This document shows positions 1 to 6,689 of a stretch of 13,559 nt of DNA, one piece after another. The stretch comes from an archaeon (GTDB taxonomy: Archaea > Thermoproteota > Bathyarchaeia > TCS64), in assembly GCA_020444005.1 (NCBI GenBank), contig JAHLLU010000021.1:1-13559 (forward strand), written 5' to 3'. Position numbers and translations under genes: made by a program. Numbering within the stretch: position 1 is the stretch's first letter; every line of letters begins with the position of its first letter. The notes under the pieces were generated by a model. The model saw only the letters and a list, made by a program, of their open reading frames with translations, ran no database searches and was not told where the DNA came from.

Positions 1-385
1 TTATTACATCTGCTTTGATGTCTGGTATGAGGCTGCTGTCCTTGATTGGTGTGAGTTTGATGCTGTCCTTCATATGGGCTACAGCGTTGTAGTTGACTTT
101 ACTGTTATCCAGAGTGATGTTCTTGGGGTCACCAAGTACAAGTGATTCAACCGGATACCCCATTGCAGCGAGGTGTCGGGCAGCGGTGAAAGCGTCACCA
201 CCGTTTCCTGTTAGCCCTGATACTGAGACTATTTTGCTTGTCTTGGGGAATCTTTCTGCGATCTCGTTGGCGATGGCTCTTCCAGCGTTCTCCATCATTA
301 GCTGGGTTGATACACCGAGATATTCTGAGTTCATCTCGATTGCCACCATCTCTTTCACTGTGATGTACTCGTCTAGTATGGGCAA
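1..385 (-). CDS. nnrE: NAD(P)H-hydrate epimerase (YjeF N-terminal domain), 3' part outside window
   Basis: This family epimerises damaged NADHX/NADPHX so that the matching dehydratase can repair it. The first 128 residues are visible. They show the family's MENAGRAIA helix (residues 31-39), a Rossmann beta strand, and the loop GLTGNGGDAFTAARHL (57-72). That loop matches the usual G-x-G-N-N-G-G-D-G signature except for one N replaced by G and the last G by A. The start is TTG at 385: an in-frame stop lies eight codons upstream, and a GAGGT ribosome-binding site sits 7 nt before it. The HAD gene lies 54 nt upstream on the same strand, so the two are probably co-transcribed. In archaea this domain is often fused to a C-terminal NnrD dehydratase. 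The window ends before that could be seen, so a bifunctional Nnr is possible. Confidence 0.85.
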   Translation of the reverse strand, partial: MPILDEYITVKEMVAIEMNSEYLGVSTQLMMENAGRAIANEIAERFPKTSKIVSVSGLTGNGGDAFTAARHLAAMGYPVESLVLGDPKNITLDNSKVNYNAVAHMKDSIKLTPIKDSSLIPDIKADVI

Positions 386-439
386 ATCTGTAACCTCTTC
401 TTGGTGTTATTGAAGTGTGATTTGCGTTAAATAGATTCT

Positions 440-1171
440 CTATCCAGCCACAATATCCTTAACGAGACTGATGGTTTCTTCCGCACCTTTCTCAGTTAGA
501 TCGTGGTTTCTGACACCAACACTCAAGGCACCTGCCTCATTTGCCGCCGCCATATCCGTATACTGATCACCGAAATACACACAAGCCTTGGGGGAAACAC
601 CCATCTTTTCGCAAGCTAAAATAATCATATCCGGAGCAGGTTTACTACGATCAACAAGATCAGCGCCAACAACCACACTAAAAACATCACCCAATCCGAG
701 CCCAACAAGCATCTCCTTGGTTATCTTGGTTACACCATTGGTTGCGATCCCAAGCTTGAAACCAGCATTCTTTAGTTCAACTAGTTTCTCAAAGGTGCCA
801 TCATAGAGTTTTGGTTTGAAGCTCTTTTTCTGCTCCATGTCTGCGCTCTCATATATTTTCTCAGCCAACGCCCGCGCATCATACCAGTGATAACCATCCA
901 AATACAATGCACCTGCAGCTATCGCTAGATCATCTCTTCGAGGTGCTTTGCTGATGGGGCCAAGGGGATCGATGCTCCAGTTCTTTGGGTTTACGCCCGC
1001 TAATCGTGCCCACTCCTCTGCGGCTTTGGTTGATGCGTGCTGTTTGAAGGCATTGTATCGTGCTTTTCCTAGGCTGCTGTACCTATGGGTGTCGTCTACT
1101 AGTGTTCCGTCTACATCGAAAAGGGCGAGTTCTGCATTGTACTTGTTTCCGTTGATTGTTAGGGTTGGCAA
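440..1171 (-). CDS. HAD-superfamily hydrolase (phosphoglycolate phosphatase/PpaX-like)
   Basis: This is a 243-residue HAD phosphatase with all catalytic motifs. Motif I is FDVDGTLVDD with nucleophile D19 and acid/base D21; motif II is the Thr in GIATNG (T144); motif III is K177 in RSKPAPD; motif IV is GDxxxD (D202, D206). Residues of about 27-125 form an alpha-helical C1 cap, as in phosphoglycolate phosphatases and pyrophosphatase PpaX. The substrate cannot be read from the sequence; small phosphomonoesters are likely. The TTG start is the only usable one, because an in-frame TGA lies two codons upstream. The gene is divergent from the Lrp-like gene and lies 54 nt upstream of nnrE, a plausible metabolite-repair pair. 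Base composition flips inside this gene: the plus strand is 43/60 T+G at 1021-1080 but 14/60 at 661-720. Confidence 0.85.
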   Translation of the reverse strand: MPTLTINGNKYNAELALFDVDGTLVDDTHRYSSLGKARYNAFKQHASTKAAEEWARLAGVNPKNWSIDPLGPISKAPRRDDLAIAAGALYLDGYHWYDARALAEKIYESADMEQKKSFKPKLYDGTFEKLVELKNAGFKLGIATNGVTKITKEMLVGLGLGDVFSVVVGADLVDRSKPAPDMIILACEKMGVSPKACVYFGDQYTDMAAANEAGALSVGVRNHDLTEKGAEETISLVKDIVAG

Positions 1172-1181
1172 ACTAATTCAC

Positions 1182-1210
1182 ATCCGAATAAATAGAATAC
1201 CTACTCGGAT
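1182..1210. other. Small inverted repeat between divergent HAD and Lrp-like genes
   Basis: ATCCGA at 1182-1187 is repeated inverted as TCGGAT at 1205-1210, with 17 bp between. It lies in the divergent promoter region, just upstream of the TATA box of the Lrp-like gene. A regulator could bind it, but 6-bp arms are short enough to arise by chance. Confidence 0.25.
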
Positions 1211-1213
1211 AAC

Positions 1214-1249
1214 TTTTAAATCCAGTCACCATTTATCATAATTAGGTGA
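1214..1249 (+). promoter_or_regulatory. TATA box and Shine-Dalgarno for the Lrp-like gene
   Basis: TTTTAAA at 1214-1220 is a TATA-like box about 37 nt before the start codon. AGGTGA at 1244-1249 is a strong ribosome-binding site 4 nt before the TTG at 1254, and it decides that start. The spacing predicts a short leader of about 10-12 nt carrying the Shine-Dalgarno. Confidence 0.6.
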
Positions 1250-1253
1250 AATT

Positions 1254-1481
1254 TTGGCAACAGCTTTCGTATTGATCAACGCCGAGATAGGATCAGAAAG
1301 CGAGGTACTGAAAGGCCTGAAAGACATTGGTGAGGTCAAGGAAGCCTACATGGTATACGGTGTTTACGATATTATCGCACGCATCTCAACAGAGACCATG
1401 CAGGAACTAAAGGACATCATCAGTTGGAAGATCAGGCGACTCGATAAGGTCCGGTCCACGCTGACAATGATCGTTGTCTAG
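1254..1481 (+). CDS. Stand-alone Lrp/AsnC ligand-binding (RAM) domain protein
   Basis: This 75-residue protein is only the regulatory RAM domain of the Lrp/AsnC family; it has no helix-turn-helix. The pattern is typical: strand (ATAFVLINAEIG), helix (SEVLKGLKDIGEV), strand (EAYMVYGVYDIIARIS), helix (MQELKDIISWKIRRL) and a last strand (VRSTLTMIVV). Such single-domain proteins are common in archaea. They form dimers or higher oligomers, bind amino acids or other small ligands, and may partner with full-length Lrp regulators. The start is TTG at 1254, preceded by AGGTGA. tiaS begins 50 nt downstream on the same strand and may share the transcript, but no functional link is known. Confidence 0.85.
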   Translation: MATAFVLINAEIGSESEVLKGLKDIGEVKEAYMVYGVYDIIARISTETMQELKDIISWKIRRLDKVRSTLTMIVV

Positions 1482-1531
1482 GCACCAATCACACCCTTTT
1501 TCAATACCTTTTTGCCCAAGTAGATAAGTTA

Positions 1532-2833
1532 GTGAGTACTTTGAAGCTTCATATCGGTCTCGATGACACTGATAGCCCAGAAGGGGGATGCACAACTTAC
1601 CTAGCCGCCAGACTCATTGAGCCCTTGATGGATATGGGGGCCCGTTTCATTGGTTACCCTACGCTTCTTAGGCTGAACCCGAATACGCCTTGGAAAACAA
1701 GGGGGAACGCAGGCATGTGCCTCAGGTTGGAGATCGATGAATCAAAGTACGAAGATGTGAAGAGTGAGGTGCGAAAACTCATCGAAGAATACGGTGAGTT
1801 CCAGTGTGATAACACCAACCCGGGGGCTGTTTTTCTTCAAGGAGATGTTCCTCAAGATGTGAAACAGTATTCTCTGCGTGTTGTCCGTTCTTTGGTTGAG
1901 AAAAAAGATGCACTAGCGTTGCTCAATAAATATGATATTGAATTCATTGAGTACAAGAACGGAAGGGGTATCATCGGAGCCCTCGCCGCTATCGGGGGGA
2001 CGCTTGATGATGATTTTACCTATGAGCTTCTCACATATCGTATGCCTGAGAACTGGGGGACGGAACGCCAAGTTGATCAAGAATCCATTAGAGAAATGGA
2101 TACCGCCCTAAGTGACTGTACTTACAACAATGTTGACGAAAACGGAAAACCATTGATTACTCCAAGGGGACCAGACCCAGTATTGTATGGAGTAAGAGGC
2201 GAGAACCCAAAAGCTGTCTATGACGCCATGTGTATGATTAAACCCTTAGAAGAAGTCGAACGATGGATGATCTGTAGAAGCAATCAAGGAACCGACCAAC
2301 ACTTCAGTGAACCCATCAAAATCAATGAACTAACCCCTTACAACCCCGCAGTAGTCAAAGGAACCGTAGATACCATACCTGAAACCATCGAAGGAGGACA
2401 TGTTTTCTTCAAACTCAAAGACGATACCGGTGTGGTAACCTGTGCAGCATATGAGCCCACAGGCTCATTCAGAGATATTATTCGACAGCTTAGGCCTGGA
2501 GACAAGGTTACAACATATTCAGGTGTCAGCATTCATGAAGATGAGTACACTCTGAATCTTGAGAAGCTTGTAATAAACGAGGTTGCCCTGGAGTATCAAC
2601 TCGTCAAACCCAAGTGCCCAAAATGTGGTGGATCAACAGAATCTATGGGGAGAGGTCAGGGACTTAGATGTAAAAAATGCGGTTACAGGGGAGATGAGCT
2701 TATTGAACAAGAGGTCGAGATTGAACGTACTCTTGAGTCTGGTATCTATCTTCCTGATCGAGGCGCCCATAGGCATCTGACGAAGCCATATGAGCGGTAT
2801 GGTAGAGAAAAAGTGTTGAACCTAGAAGTATAG
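1532..2833 (+). CDS. tiaS: tRNA(Ile2) 2-agmatinylcytidine synthetase TiaS
   Basis: TiaS uses ATP and agmatine to convert cytidine 34 of tRNA-Ile2 (anticodon CAU) to agmatidine, so that it reads AUA instead of AUG. The 433-residue length fits the family. The N-terminus carries the hallmark HIGLDDTDSPEGGCTTY (7-23) of the TiaS-specific kinase domain, with the conserved DDTD aspartates. It is followed by a ferredoxin-like domain containing TRGNAGMCLRL and NPG. Residues of about 270-345 fit an OB fold (VKGTVDTIPETIEGGHVFFKLKD onward). A C-terminal zinc ribbon has C362, C365, C380 and C383. The start is GTG at 1532; no strong ribosome-binding site is visible. The gene shows an internal composition change, with A/C-rich codons between roughly 2130 and 2440. 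This is an essential archaeal gene, which supports the archaeal assignment. Confidence 0.95.
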   Translation: MSTLKLHIGLDDTDSPEGGCTTYLAARLIEPLMDMGARFIGYPTLLRLNPNTPWKTRGNAGMCLRLEIDESKYEDVKSEVRKLIEEYGEFQCDNTNPGAVFLQGDVPQDVKQYSLRVVRSLVEKKDALALLNKYDIEFIEYKNGRGIIGALAAIGGTLDDDFTYELLTYRMPENWGTERQVDQESIREMDTALSDCTYNNVDENGKPLITPRGPDPVLYGVRGENPKAVYDAMCMIKPLEEVERWMICRSNQGTDQHFSEPIKINELTPYNPAVVKGTVDTIPETIEGGHVFFKLKDDTGVVTCAAYEPTGSFRDIIRQLRPGDKVTTYSGVSIHEDEYTLNLEKLVINEVALEYQLVKPKCPKCGGSTESMGRGQGLRCKKCGYRGDELIEQEVEIERTLESGIYLPDRGAHRHLTKPYERYGREKVLNLEV

Positions 2834-3008
2834 GAACGAGTTCAGCTTTAACCCAGCACAGATGGGCTTGATCATAACTTTTCAGTTCTAGTATGTGTAA
2901 CCATATTTCGAATTTGCCACAAGACCAAATTCCTTGTTTGATAAATGGATGCAAATAGATTTTACAATGATATGAACTAGCAACTGTAATCAAAAACGCT
3001 TCAAAGAA

Positions 3009-3035
3009 TGTGGTTTTTCATTGATTTAATCCACA
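3009..3035 (-). terminator. Possible stem-loop terminator of the receiver-domain gene
   Basis: TGTGG at 3009-3013 pairs with CCACA at 3031-3035. On the minus strand the element begins 1 nt after the stop codon of the receiver gene and is followed within about 15 nt by a T5 run. The stem is only 5 bp with a 17-nt loop, so it is weak. Archaeal termination depends mainly on T-rich tracts. Confidence 0.25.
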
Positions 3036-3036
3036 G

Positions 3037-3747
3037 CTAGTCGTCTGAAGTATCTTGAGCTGGGGCAGGTATTGGATCTGGTTCTATTCCGTGTTCTTTT
3101 TTATATTTATGAATTTGAGCACGTTTGTGAAGATTCTGTTCGTTAGGGAAAACGTTTGCTACTGTCTCAAGTAGAAAATCTGGATCAATGGGCTTCATTA
3201 GAATCTGGTTATCCCGCTCATACTTTTCTAGGATGTATTCATATCCCGTGATGAAGATAACTATCGTTTCTTTGTGTTTTTTCTCGATTGTATCCGCTAT
3301 TTGATCACCGAAGGCATCATGAAGATGCCAGTCCAGCAGAACTAGATCATAGAAATTCTTTGTAACTAAAATATGAGCTGTAAACCCTGTGTTTGCAACT
3401 TCTACAATATATCCAGCGCTTTCAAGTATGAGTTTGAAGCTTTCTGTTAGTTTCTTATCGTCATCAACAACGAGGATAGAACGAGCGGCTGCCGTTTTCT
3501 CGGGTATTGATTTGATTTCGCTTACTATCTCACTCGAATATCTAGCGTTTTCTTGTTCAATAATTTCAATTTTTTTCGCTAGAGTATCCAGTCTTTTTTC
3601 ATTCTCTTCCAGCAAACTATGTAGTGATCTAAATACGTCACTGTTTTCCTCTATTTTTTTTGTTAGAGCGTCCACTCTTTTTTCATTTTCTTTAAGCAGA
3701 CTGATGAGTGACTCTATTTCATCACTTTTTTCAGCGCTGGACATCAT
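3037..3747 (-). CDS. Response-regulator receiver domain protein with N-terminal duplicated coiled coil
   Basis: This is a 236-residue signalling protein. Residues of about 8-68 are a coiled coil made of two near-identical 28-residue units (12-39 and 40-67), each with E-N-E-K-R-[VL]-D-x-L-x-K-K-I-E. Residues of about 89-202 are a complete CheY-like receiver: acidic pocket D95-D97, phospho-acceptor D139 in LVLLDW, T167 in IFITG and K185 in LMKPI. A basic then acidic tail follows, with no DNA-binding output domain. Phosphorylation probably changes coiled-coil pairing with a partner such as a histidine kinase, but none is encoded nearby. Two ATG codons open the frame (3747 and 3744); the first is used here. 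No Shine-Dalgarno is visible. The gene is divergent from the ferredoxin gene, with 214 nt between them. Confidence 0.88.
   Translation of the reverse strand: MMSSAEKSDEIESLISLLKENEKRVDALTKKIEENSDVFRSLHSLLEENEKRLDTLAKKIEIIEQENARYSSEIVSEIKSIPEKTAAARSILVVDDDKKLTESFKLILESAGYIVEVANTGFTAHILVTKNFYDLVLLDWHLHDAFGDQIADTIEKKHKETIVIFITGYEYILEKYERDNQILMKPIDPDFLLETVANVFPNEQNLHKRAQIHKYKKEHGIEPDPIPAPAQDTSDD
3547..3714 (-). repeat. 84-bp tandem duplication inside the receiver gene (two copies)
   Basis: Two adjacent 84-bp units, 3631-3714 and 3547-3630, encode the two coiled-coil repeats. Hand alignment of the better 65 bp of each gives about 49 matches, roughly 75 percent. The 28-residue unit equals exactly four heptads, so duplication keeps the coiled-coil register. 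Confidence 0.8.
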
Positions 3748-3795
3748 GTTTCTGATGCATGAATATTTTTTAATGAATATGGAGTGAGATTCTAC

Positions 3796-3810
3796 TAAAT
3801 ACCGTATTTA
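3796..3810. promoter_or_regulatory. 15-bp palindrome overlapping a TATA-like box upstream of the receiver gene
   Basis: TAAATAC-C-GTATTTA is a perfect inverted repeat with 7-bp arms and a 1-bp centre. It lies about 50-60 bp upstream of the receiver gene and overlaps an AT-rich, TATA-like stretch (TTTAAATA on the minus strand). It could be an operator for a dimeric regulator, although the AT-rich setting raises the chance rate. Confidence 0.35.
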
Positions 3811-3961
3811 AACAATATATAACAGACCCATTGGAAAAATAGAATAAACTCATCGATAATAGAACCCCCTATAGCAAGAATATTTTACAGATGCATCATT
3901 GATCTGTTAATAATAGTCTCTGCACAGCAACAAGAGTTGAAAATTAGAAGGTAAGAATCAT

Positions 3962-4177
3962 TTGGGTTTAGAAGAGATTAGGAAATATCGATATAGCAAA
4001 TCTGTCTACTTAGGGGTAGTCGGTAAATGCGGTGGCTGTTTTTACTGCATGTATGCTTGCCCAGAGAACGCTATTAAGGACACAAAACCCCCAACAATTG
4101 ATGACACTAGATGCACACGGTGTATGAAGTGTGTTGAAGCCTGTCCCCGTAGAGTAATTCGTATAATACCTTACTAG
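3962..4177 (+). CDS. Small ferredoxin with two [4Fe-4S] clusters
   Basis: This 71-residue electron carrier has two complete C-x2-C-x2-C-x3-C-P motifs: C23, C26, C29, C33 and C51, C54, C57, C61. It is a typical bacterial-type 2x[4Fe-4S] ferredoxin domain preceded by about 20 residues of N-terminal extension (EEIRKYRYSKSVYLGVVG). The start is TTG at 3962, with a weak AAGGT about 10 nt upstream; no nearer ATG or GTG fits. It stands alone, with no oxidoreductase subunit beside it, so its redox partner is unknown. It could serve a ferredoxin-dependent oxidoreductase encoded elsewhere. Confidence 0.85.
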   Translation: MGLEEIRKYRYSKSVYLGVVGKCGGCFYCMYACPENAIKDTKPPTIDDTRCTRCMKCVEACPRRVIRIIPY

Positions 4178-4202
4178 ATTCTAATTGAACCCTAGCTTCA
4201 AG

Positions 4203-4238
4203 ATTATTCAATGAATAGACCAATTCTTAATGAATAAT
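4203..4238. repeat. AT-rich inverted repeat between the ferredoxin gene and psmA
   Basis: ATTATTCA at 4203-4210 and TGAATAAT at 4231-4238 are perfect 8-bp arms separated by 20 bp. It lies 26 nt after the ferredoxin stop and about 55 nt before the psmA TATA box. It could be a transcript-end hairpin or a regulatory site. Its AT-only character (one G/C pair per arm) makes it weak evidence. Confidence 0.3.
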
Positions 4239-4292
4239 ATCCGAAATATAAACCGGAACAATTATTTGAAACCCTTAATGCTCTATGGAACC

Positions 4293-4300
4293 TTTAAAAA
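4293..4300 (+). promoter_or_regulatory. TATA box of psmA
   Basis: TTTAAAAA at 4293-4300 is a good archaeal TATA box, preceded by purine-containing GGAACC as a possible BRE. It lies about 46 nt before the TTG start, predicting a leader of roughly 20 nt. No clear Shine-Dalgarno is seen. Confidence 0.5.
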
Positions 4301-4342
4301 TGGGGCTACCTCCACTATTCAAGATATTTCGGGCTGATAACA

Positions 4343-5044
4343 TTGTCACGTGGAAGAGAATACGATGGAGCAATCACAATCTTCTCCCCTGAGGGAAGAA
4401 TATACCAAGTAGAATACGCCCTAGAGCTAGTAAAACGCGGAAGCCCGATCGTGGGCATCAGAAGCAACGAAGGAGTCGTACTAGCCGCACTGGAACCAAA
4501 GCTCAGCAAACTAGCTGCACCAAGCAACAGTAAAAAAATATTCAAGATCGACGACCACGTCGGCGTAGCCATCGCAGGACTCAGCCCAGACGCCCGTGTA
4601 CTCATCAGAGAGGCCCGCGTCTACAGTCAAAGCAACAAGATGACCTACGATGAACCCGTAGACGTAGAAGACCTCACAAGCAGCGTAGGTGACCTCCTTC
4701 AGCGCTACACACAAAACGCAGGCGTAAGACCATTCGGCGTAAGCCTACTCTTCGGCGGAGTAGACGAGTTCAGAGCAAGCCTAATCGCCACAGACCCAAG
4801 CGGAAGCTACAGAGGATACAAGGCAACAGCCATAGGACGCAACAGCGAGAAAGCAAAGAAAGTCCTCTCAGAGCAATATAGAGATGAGGTTACACTAGAT
4901 GAAGCCATTGGGTTAGCAGTTGAAGCATTGAAAGATGCAAGCGAAGAACCCCTAACCGCTGATGCAATAAATGTCGCAGTTATCCCCAAGGAAACAAGAG
5001 TCTTCAAGACCCTCAGCAACGAAGAGGTACAGAAATACCTCTAA
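4343..5044 (+). CDS. psmA: 20S proteasome alpha subunit
   Basis: PsmA forms the outer heptameric rings of the archaeal 20S proteasome, gates substrate entry and docks the PAN or Cdc48 ATPases. The 233-residue length fits. The alpha signature YDGAITIFSPEGRIYQVEYA spans residues 7-26, followed by the Ntn fold (GVVLAALEPKL, HVGVAIAGLSPDARVL, RPFGVSLLFGGVDE). The gate motif, usually Y-D-R, reads Y7-D8-G9 here, so the conserved Arg is missing. No catalytic Thr is expected in an alpha subunit. The start is TTG at 4343, giving the expected short N-terminal tail. rps25e follows 118 nt downstream with its own TATA-like box. Codons are strongly A/C-ending up to about 4860 (20/60 T+G at 4801-4860) and then balanced (31/60 at 4861-4920). 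The beta subunit is not in the window. Confidence 0.96.
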   Translation: MSRGREYDGAITIFSPEGRIYQVEYALELVKRGSPIVGIRSNEGVVLAALEPKLSKLAAPSNSKKIFKIDDHVGVAIAGLSPDARVLIREARVYSQSNKMTYDEPVDVEDLTSSVGDLLQRYTQNAGVRPFGVSLLFGGVDEFRASLIATDPSGSYRGYKATAIGRNSEKAKKVLSEQYRDEVTLDEAIGLAVEALKDASEEPLTADAINVAVIPKETRVFKTLSNEEVQKYL

Positions 5045-5125
5045 TCAATAACACCTTCTCCCACCAATTCACACAGGAAAATTTTTTCCCCAAAGTACCC
5101 ACCAGTAGACACCAAAGCCGTAGGG

Positions 5126-5136
5126 TTTATCAATAA
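5126..5136 (+). promoter_or_regulatory. TATA-like box of rps25e
   Basis: GTTTATCAATA lies about 30 nt before the ATG at 5163. With no Shine-Dalgarno before the ATG, a leaderless or very short-leader transcript is likely. Confidence 0.4.
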
Positions 5137-5162
5137 CACCCAGCATTGAATCCCAGAACAAA

Positions 5163-5417
5163 ATGTCAGAACATGGACCAAGAGAAAAAATCATCGGCAG
5201 CGTAGACATGCCCGACATCAAAAGCAAAGAAGTAACAGGCGCACTAAACGGAATGAAAGCCATCACAGCCACAGCCGTAGCCACAAGATTCAACCTCAAA
5301 ATCAGCGTAGCCAAAAGAATGCTAAACCTGATGGAAGAAAACGGCACAATAGAGATGGTGACCCGAAGCGGAAACCTCAAGGTCTACAAGATGGTCGGAG
5401 CTAAACCCGATCAATAA
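5163..5417 (+). CDS. rps25e: 30S ribosomal protein eS25 homologue
   Basis: This 84-residue winged-helix protein matches the eS25 core. Residues of about 23-77 read through KEVTGALNGMKAITATAVAT, then RFNLKISVAKRMLNLMEENG and a beta wing ending TRSGNLKVYKM. That parallels the family pattern K-x-I-T-P-x-x-L-x-x-R-[FL]-x-[IL]-x-x-S-[VL]-A-[KR]-x-x-L followed by E-x-x-G-x-[IV]-x-x-V-x-x-x-x-x-x-x-[IV]-Y. eS25 sits on the small-subunit head. The usual lysine-rich N-terminal tail is short and acidic to neutral here, so an eS25-like DNA-binding protein is the alternative. eS25 is known from TACK/Asgard archaea and eukaryotes. The last 17 nt overlap the convergent cyclophilin-like gene. Confidence 0.78.
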   Translation: MSEHGPREKIIGSVDMPDIKSKEVTGALNGMKAITATAVATRFNLKISVAKRMLNLMEENGTIEMVTRSGNLKVYKMVGAKPDQ

Positions 5418-5790
5418 TAATCCTAGAACCACTTCTCAACCTATTGAATAACTCGAGGTTCTCCTCGATCTCACCGATTTTATTAACCGGACTATAAGGC
5501 TTCATATCCTTCGAATAAATAGTCAAAGCATCACTACGAGGCCAATAAGCAATAGTCCCCGCCTTCACCTTGTCAACAGGTTTCTCGGTACCCCGCTTGA
5601 TACCCAATAATACAGACACATGCCCCATAGCAGGGCTAGTCCTACTGTTAATCGGAAGCATCTGAAGAATAGTCTCAACAGTAAGAGGCGCCGTAAGCCG
5701 ATTCAGGTACCCACGTGCCTCTCCCTTATCAACTACTGTAATCTTGATCGGTATCTTGCTTAACTCATCACTCAACTTGCTCAACCCCAT
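5401..5790 (-). CDS. Cyclophilin-like fold protein (PF04126/DUF369 family)
   Basis: This 129-residue protein resembles the small archaeal and bacterial cyclophilin-like family typified by Thermotoga TM1367. The C-terminal half carries the hallmark GTIAYWP (78-84), a central strand ALTIYS, then PVNKIGEI (101-108), and ends in a short helix and strand (LELFNRLRSGSRIIIDRV). Members have a cyclophilin-type barrel but mostly lack proven peptidyl-prolyl isomerase activity, and their biological role is unknown. The ATG start overlaps the end of the RimK-like gene by 23 nt, so translation is probably coupled. TTG codons at residues 3 and 6 are alternative starts that would reduce the overlap. The 3' end overlaps rps25e tail-to-tail by 17 nt. 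Confidence 0.72.
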   Translation of the reverse strand: MGLSKLSDELSKIPIKITVVDKGEARGYLNRLTAPLTVETILQMLPINSRTSPAMGHVSVLLGIKRGTEKPVDKVKAGTIAYWPRSDALTIYSKDMKPYSPVNKIGEIEENLELFNRLRSGSRIIIDRV

Positions 5791-6646
5791 AACGAACTAT
5801 TAACTCAGCCACATCCTTCCCCGTAGCACCCTTCAAACCCTGCCAACCCGGAGCAGCGTTAACCTCAAGCACAACAGGACCATCCTCTGACTCCAAAATA
5901 TCCACCCCACTATAATCCAGACCCATCGCCTTGTTGGCTTTGAAGCCTAACTCGATGATCTCCTGTGGCATCTCTTCTTCAACCATCTTTCCTCCCTGAG
6001 CTACATTACTCTTCCAATGTCCCTCAGGAATATACTTGTAGACAGCTCCGATACATTGATCGCCGACGACAAATACTCTGATGTCTCTACCCGGATTCTT
6101 GATGTAGCCTTGGATGATGATCGGGTGATAGAGCCTGTTCAGCATCCTGTACGCATTATAAGCGAGATCAGCATCATCAAACTTCATGCTCCCCCGACCC
6201 ATACTACTTAGGATCGGCTTGTAGATAATAGGCACCATCTCTTGTGTATGCTCATAACCTCGTGCAAGACTCTCAGTGGTGAATGTCTTGGGGATGGGAA
6301 TCCCCGCTTCATGCAGCGTGTATTGTGTCGAGTACTTGTCTCTACTTCTCCTGAACGGATATGTACTGTTGATGACTCTAATCCCAGCGACCTCCATATG
6401 CTCCATCAAACTAATACGGCGAGTAACCTGCTCCGTGCTTCCGGGTCCAAAACTCCTGAGAAAACAGAGATCAAAGTCTGTAACCTCGTCTCGGCCAAGC
6501 CAGAAACGTGAACCATCGTTGCTTATCATGCTGGATACATCGCTTGTAGGTCCAGCTAATACCGTGTGCCCAAGTTTTTCAGCTGCTTCTACCATCTCGC
6601 TGCTGTTTTTACTTGGCTTTGAGCCATGGAGAACTAGTATTTTCAA
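5768..6646 (-). CDS. RimK-family ATP-grasp ligase (MptN/CofF-like)
   Basis: RimK-type ATP-grasp enzymes join an amino acid, usually glutamate, to a carboxylate through an acyl phosphate. The 292 residues show K143 and the flexible loop SSMGRGS (147-153) in the ATP site, RDIRVFVVG (187-195), the RimK-type segment KSNVAQGG (212-219), and the Mg-binding D249, E261 and N263 in VVLEVNAAPGWQGL. Nearest known roles are MptN (alpha-glutamyl ligation to tetrahydromethanopterin) and CofF (alpha-glutamate capping of F420); LysX-type enzymes usually have a different loop. CofE elsewhere in the window shows the cell makes F420, which fits CofF or MptN but does not decide between them. The start is TTG at 6646, directly after an in-frame TAA. 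It lies between the TPR gene (43 nt upstream) and the cyclophilin-like gene, which it overlaps by 23 nt. Confidence 0.85.
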   Translation of the reverse strand: MKILVLHGSKPSKNSSEMVEAAEKLGHTVLAGPTSDVSSMISNDGSRFWLGRDEVTDFDLCFLRSFGPGSTEQVTRRISLMEHMEVAGIRVINSTYPFRRSRDKYSTQYTLHEAGIPIPKTFTTESLARGYEHTQEMVPIIYKPILSSMGRGSMKFDDADLAYNAYRMLNRLYHPIIIQGYIKNPGRDIRVFVVGDQCIGAVYKYIPEGHWKSNVAQGGKMVEEEMPQEIIELGFKANKAMGLDYSGVDILESEDGPVVLEVNAAPGWQGLKGATGKDVAELIVRYGVEQVE

Positions 6647-6689
6647 TTATGTTTCACTTACTTCATTTTGTTTAGGTTGATAAAGATGT

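Noticed and set aside
93..413. 106-codon plus-strand open frame at the left edge
   Set aside because: It is antisense to nnrE, whose minus-strand translation carries clear family motifs.
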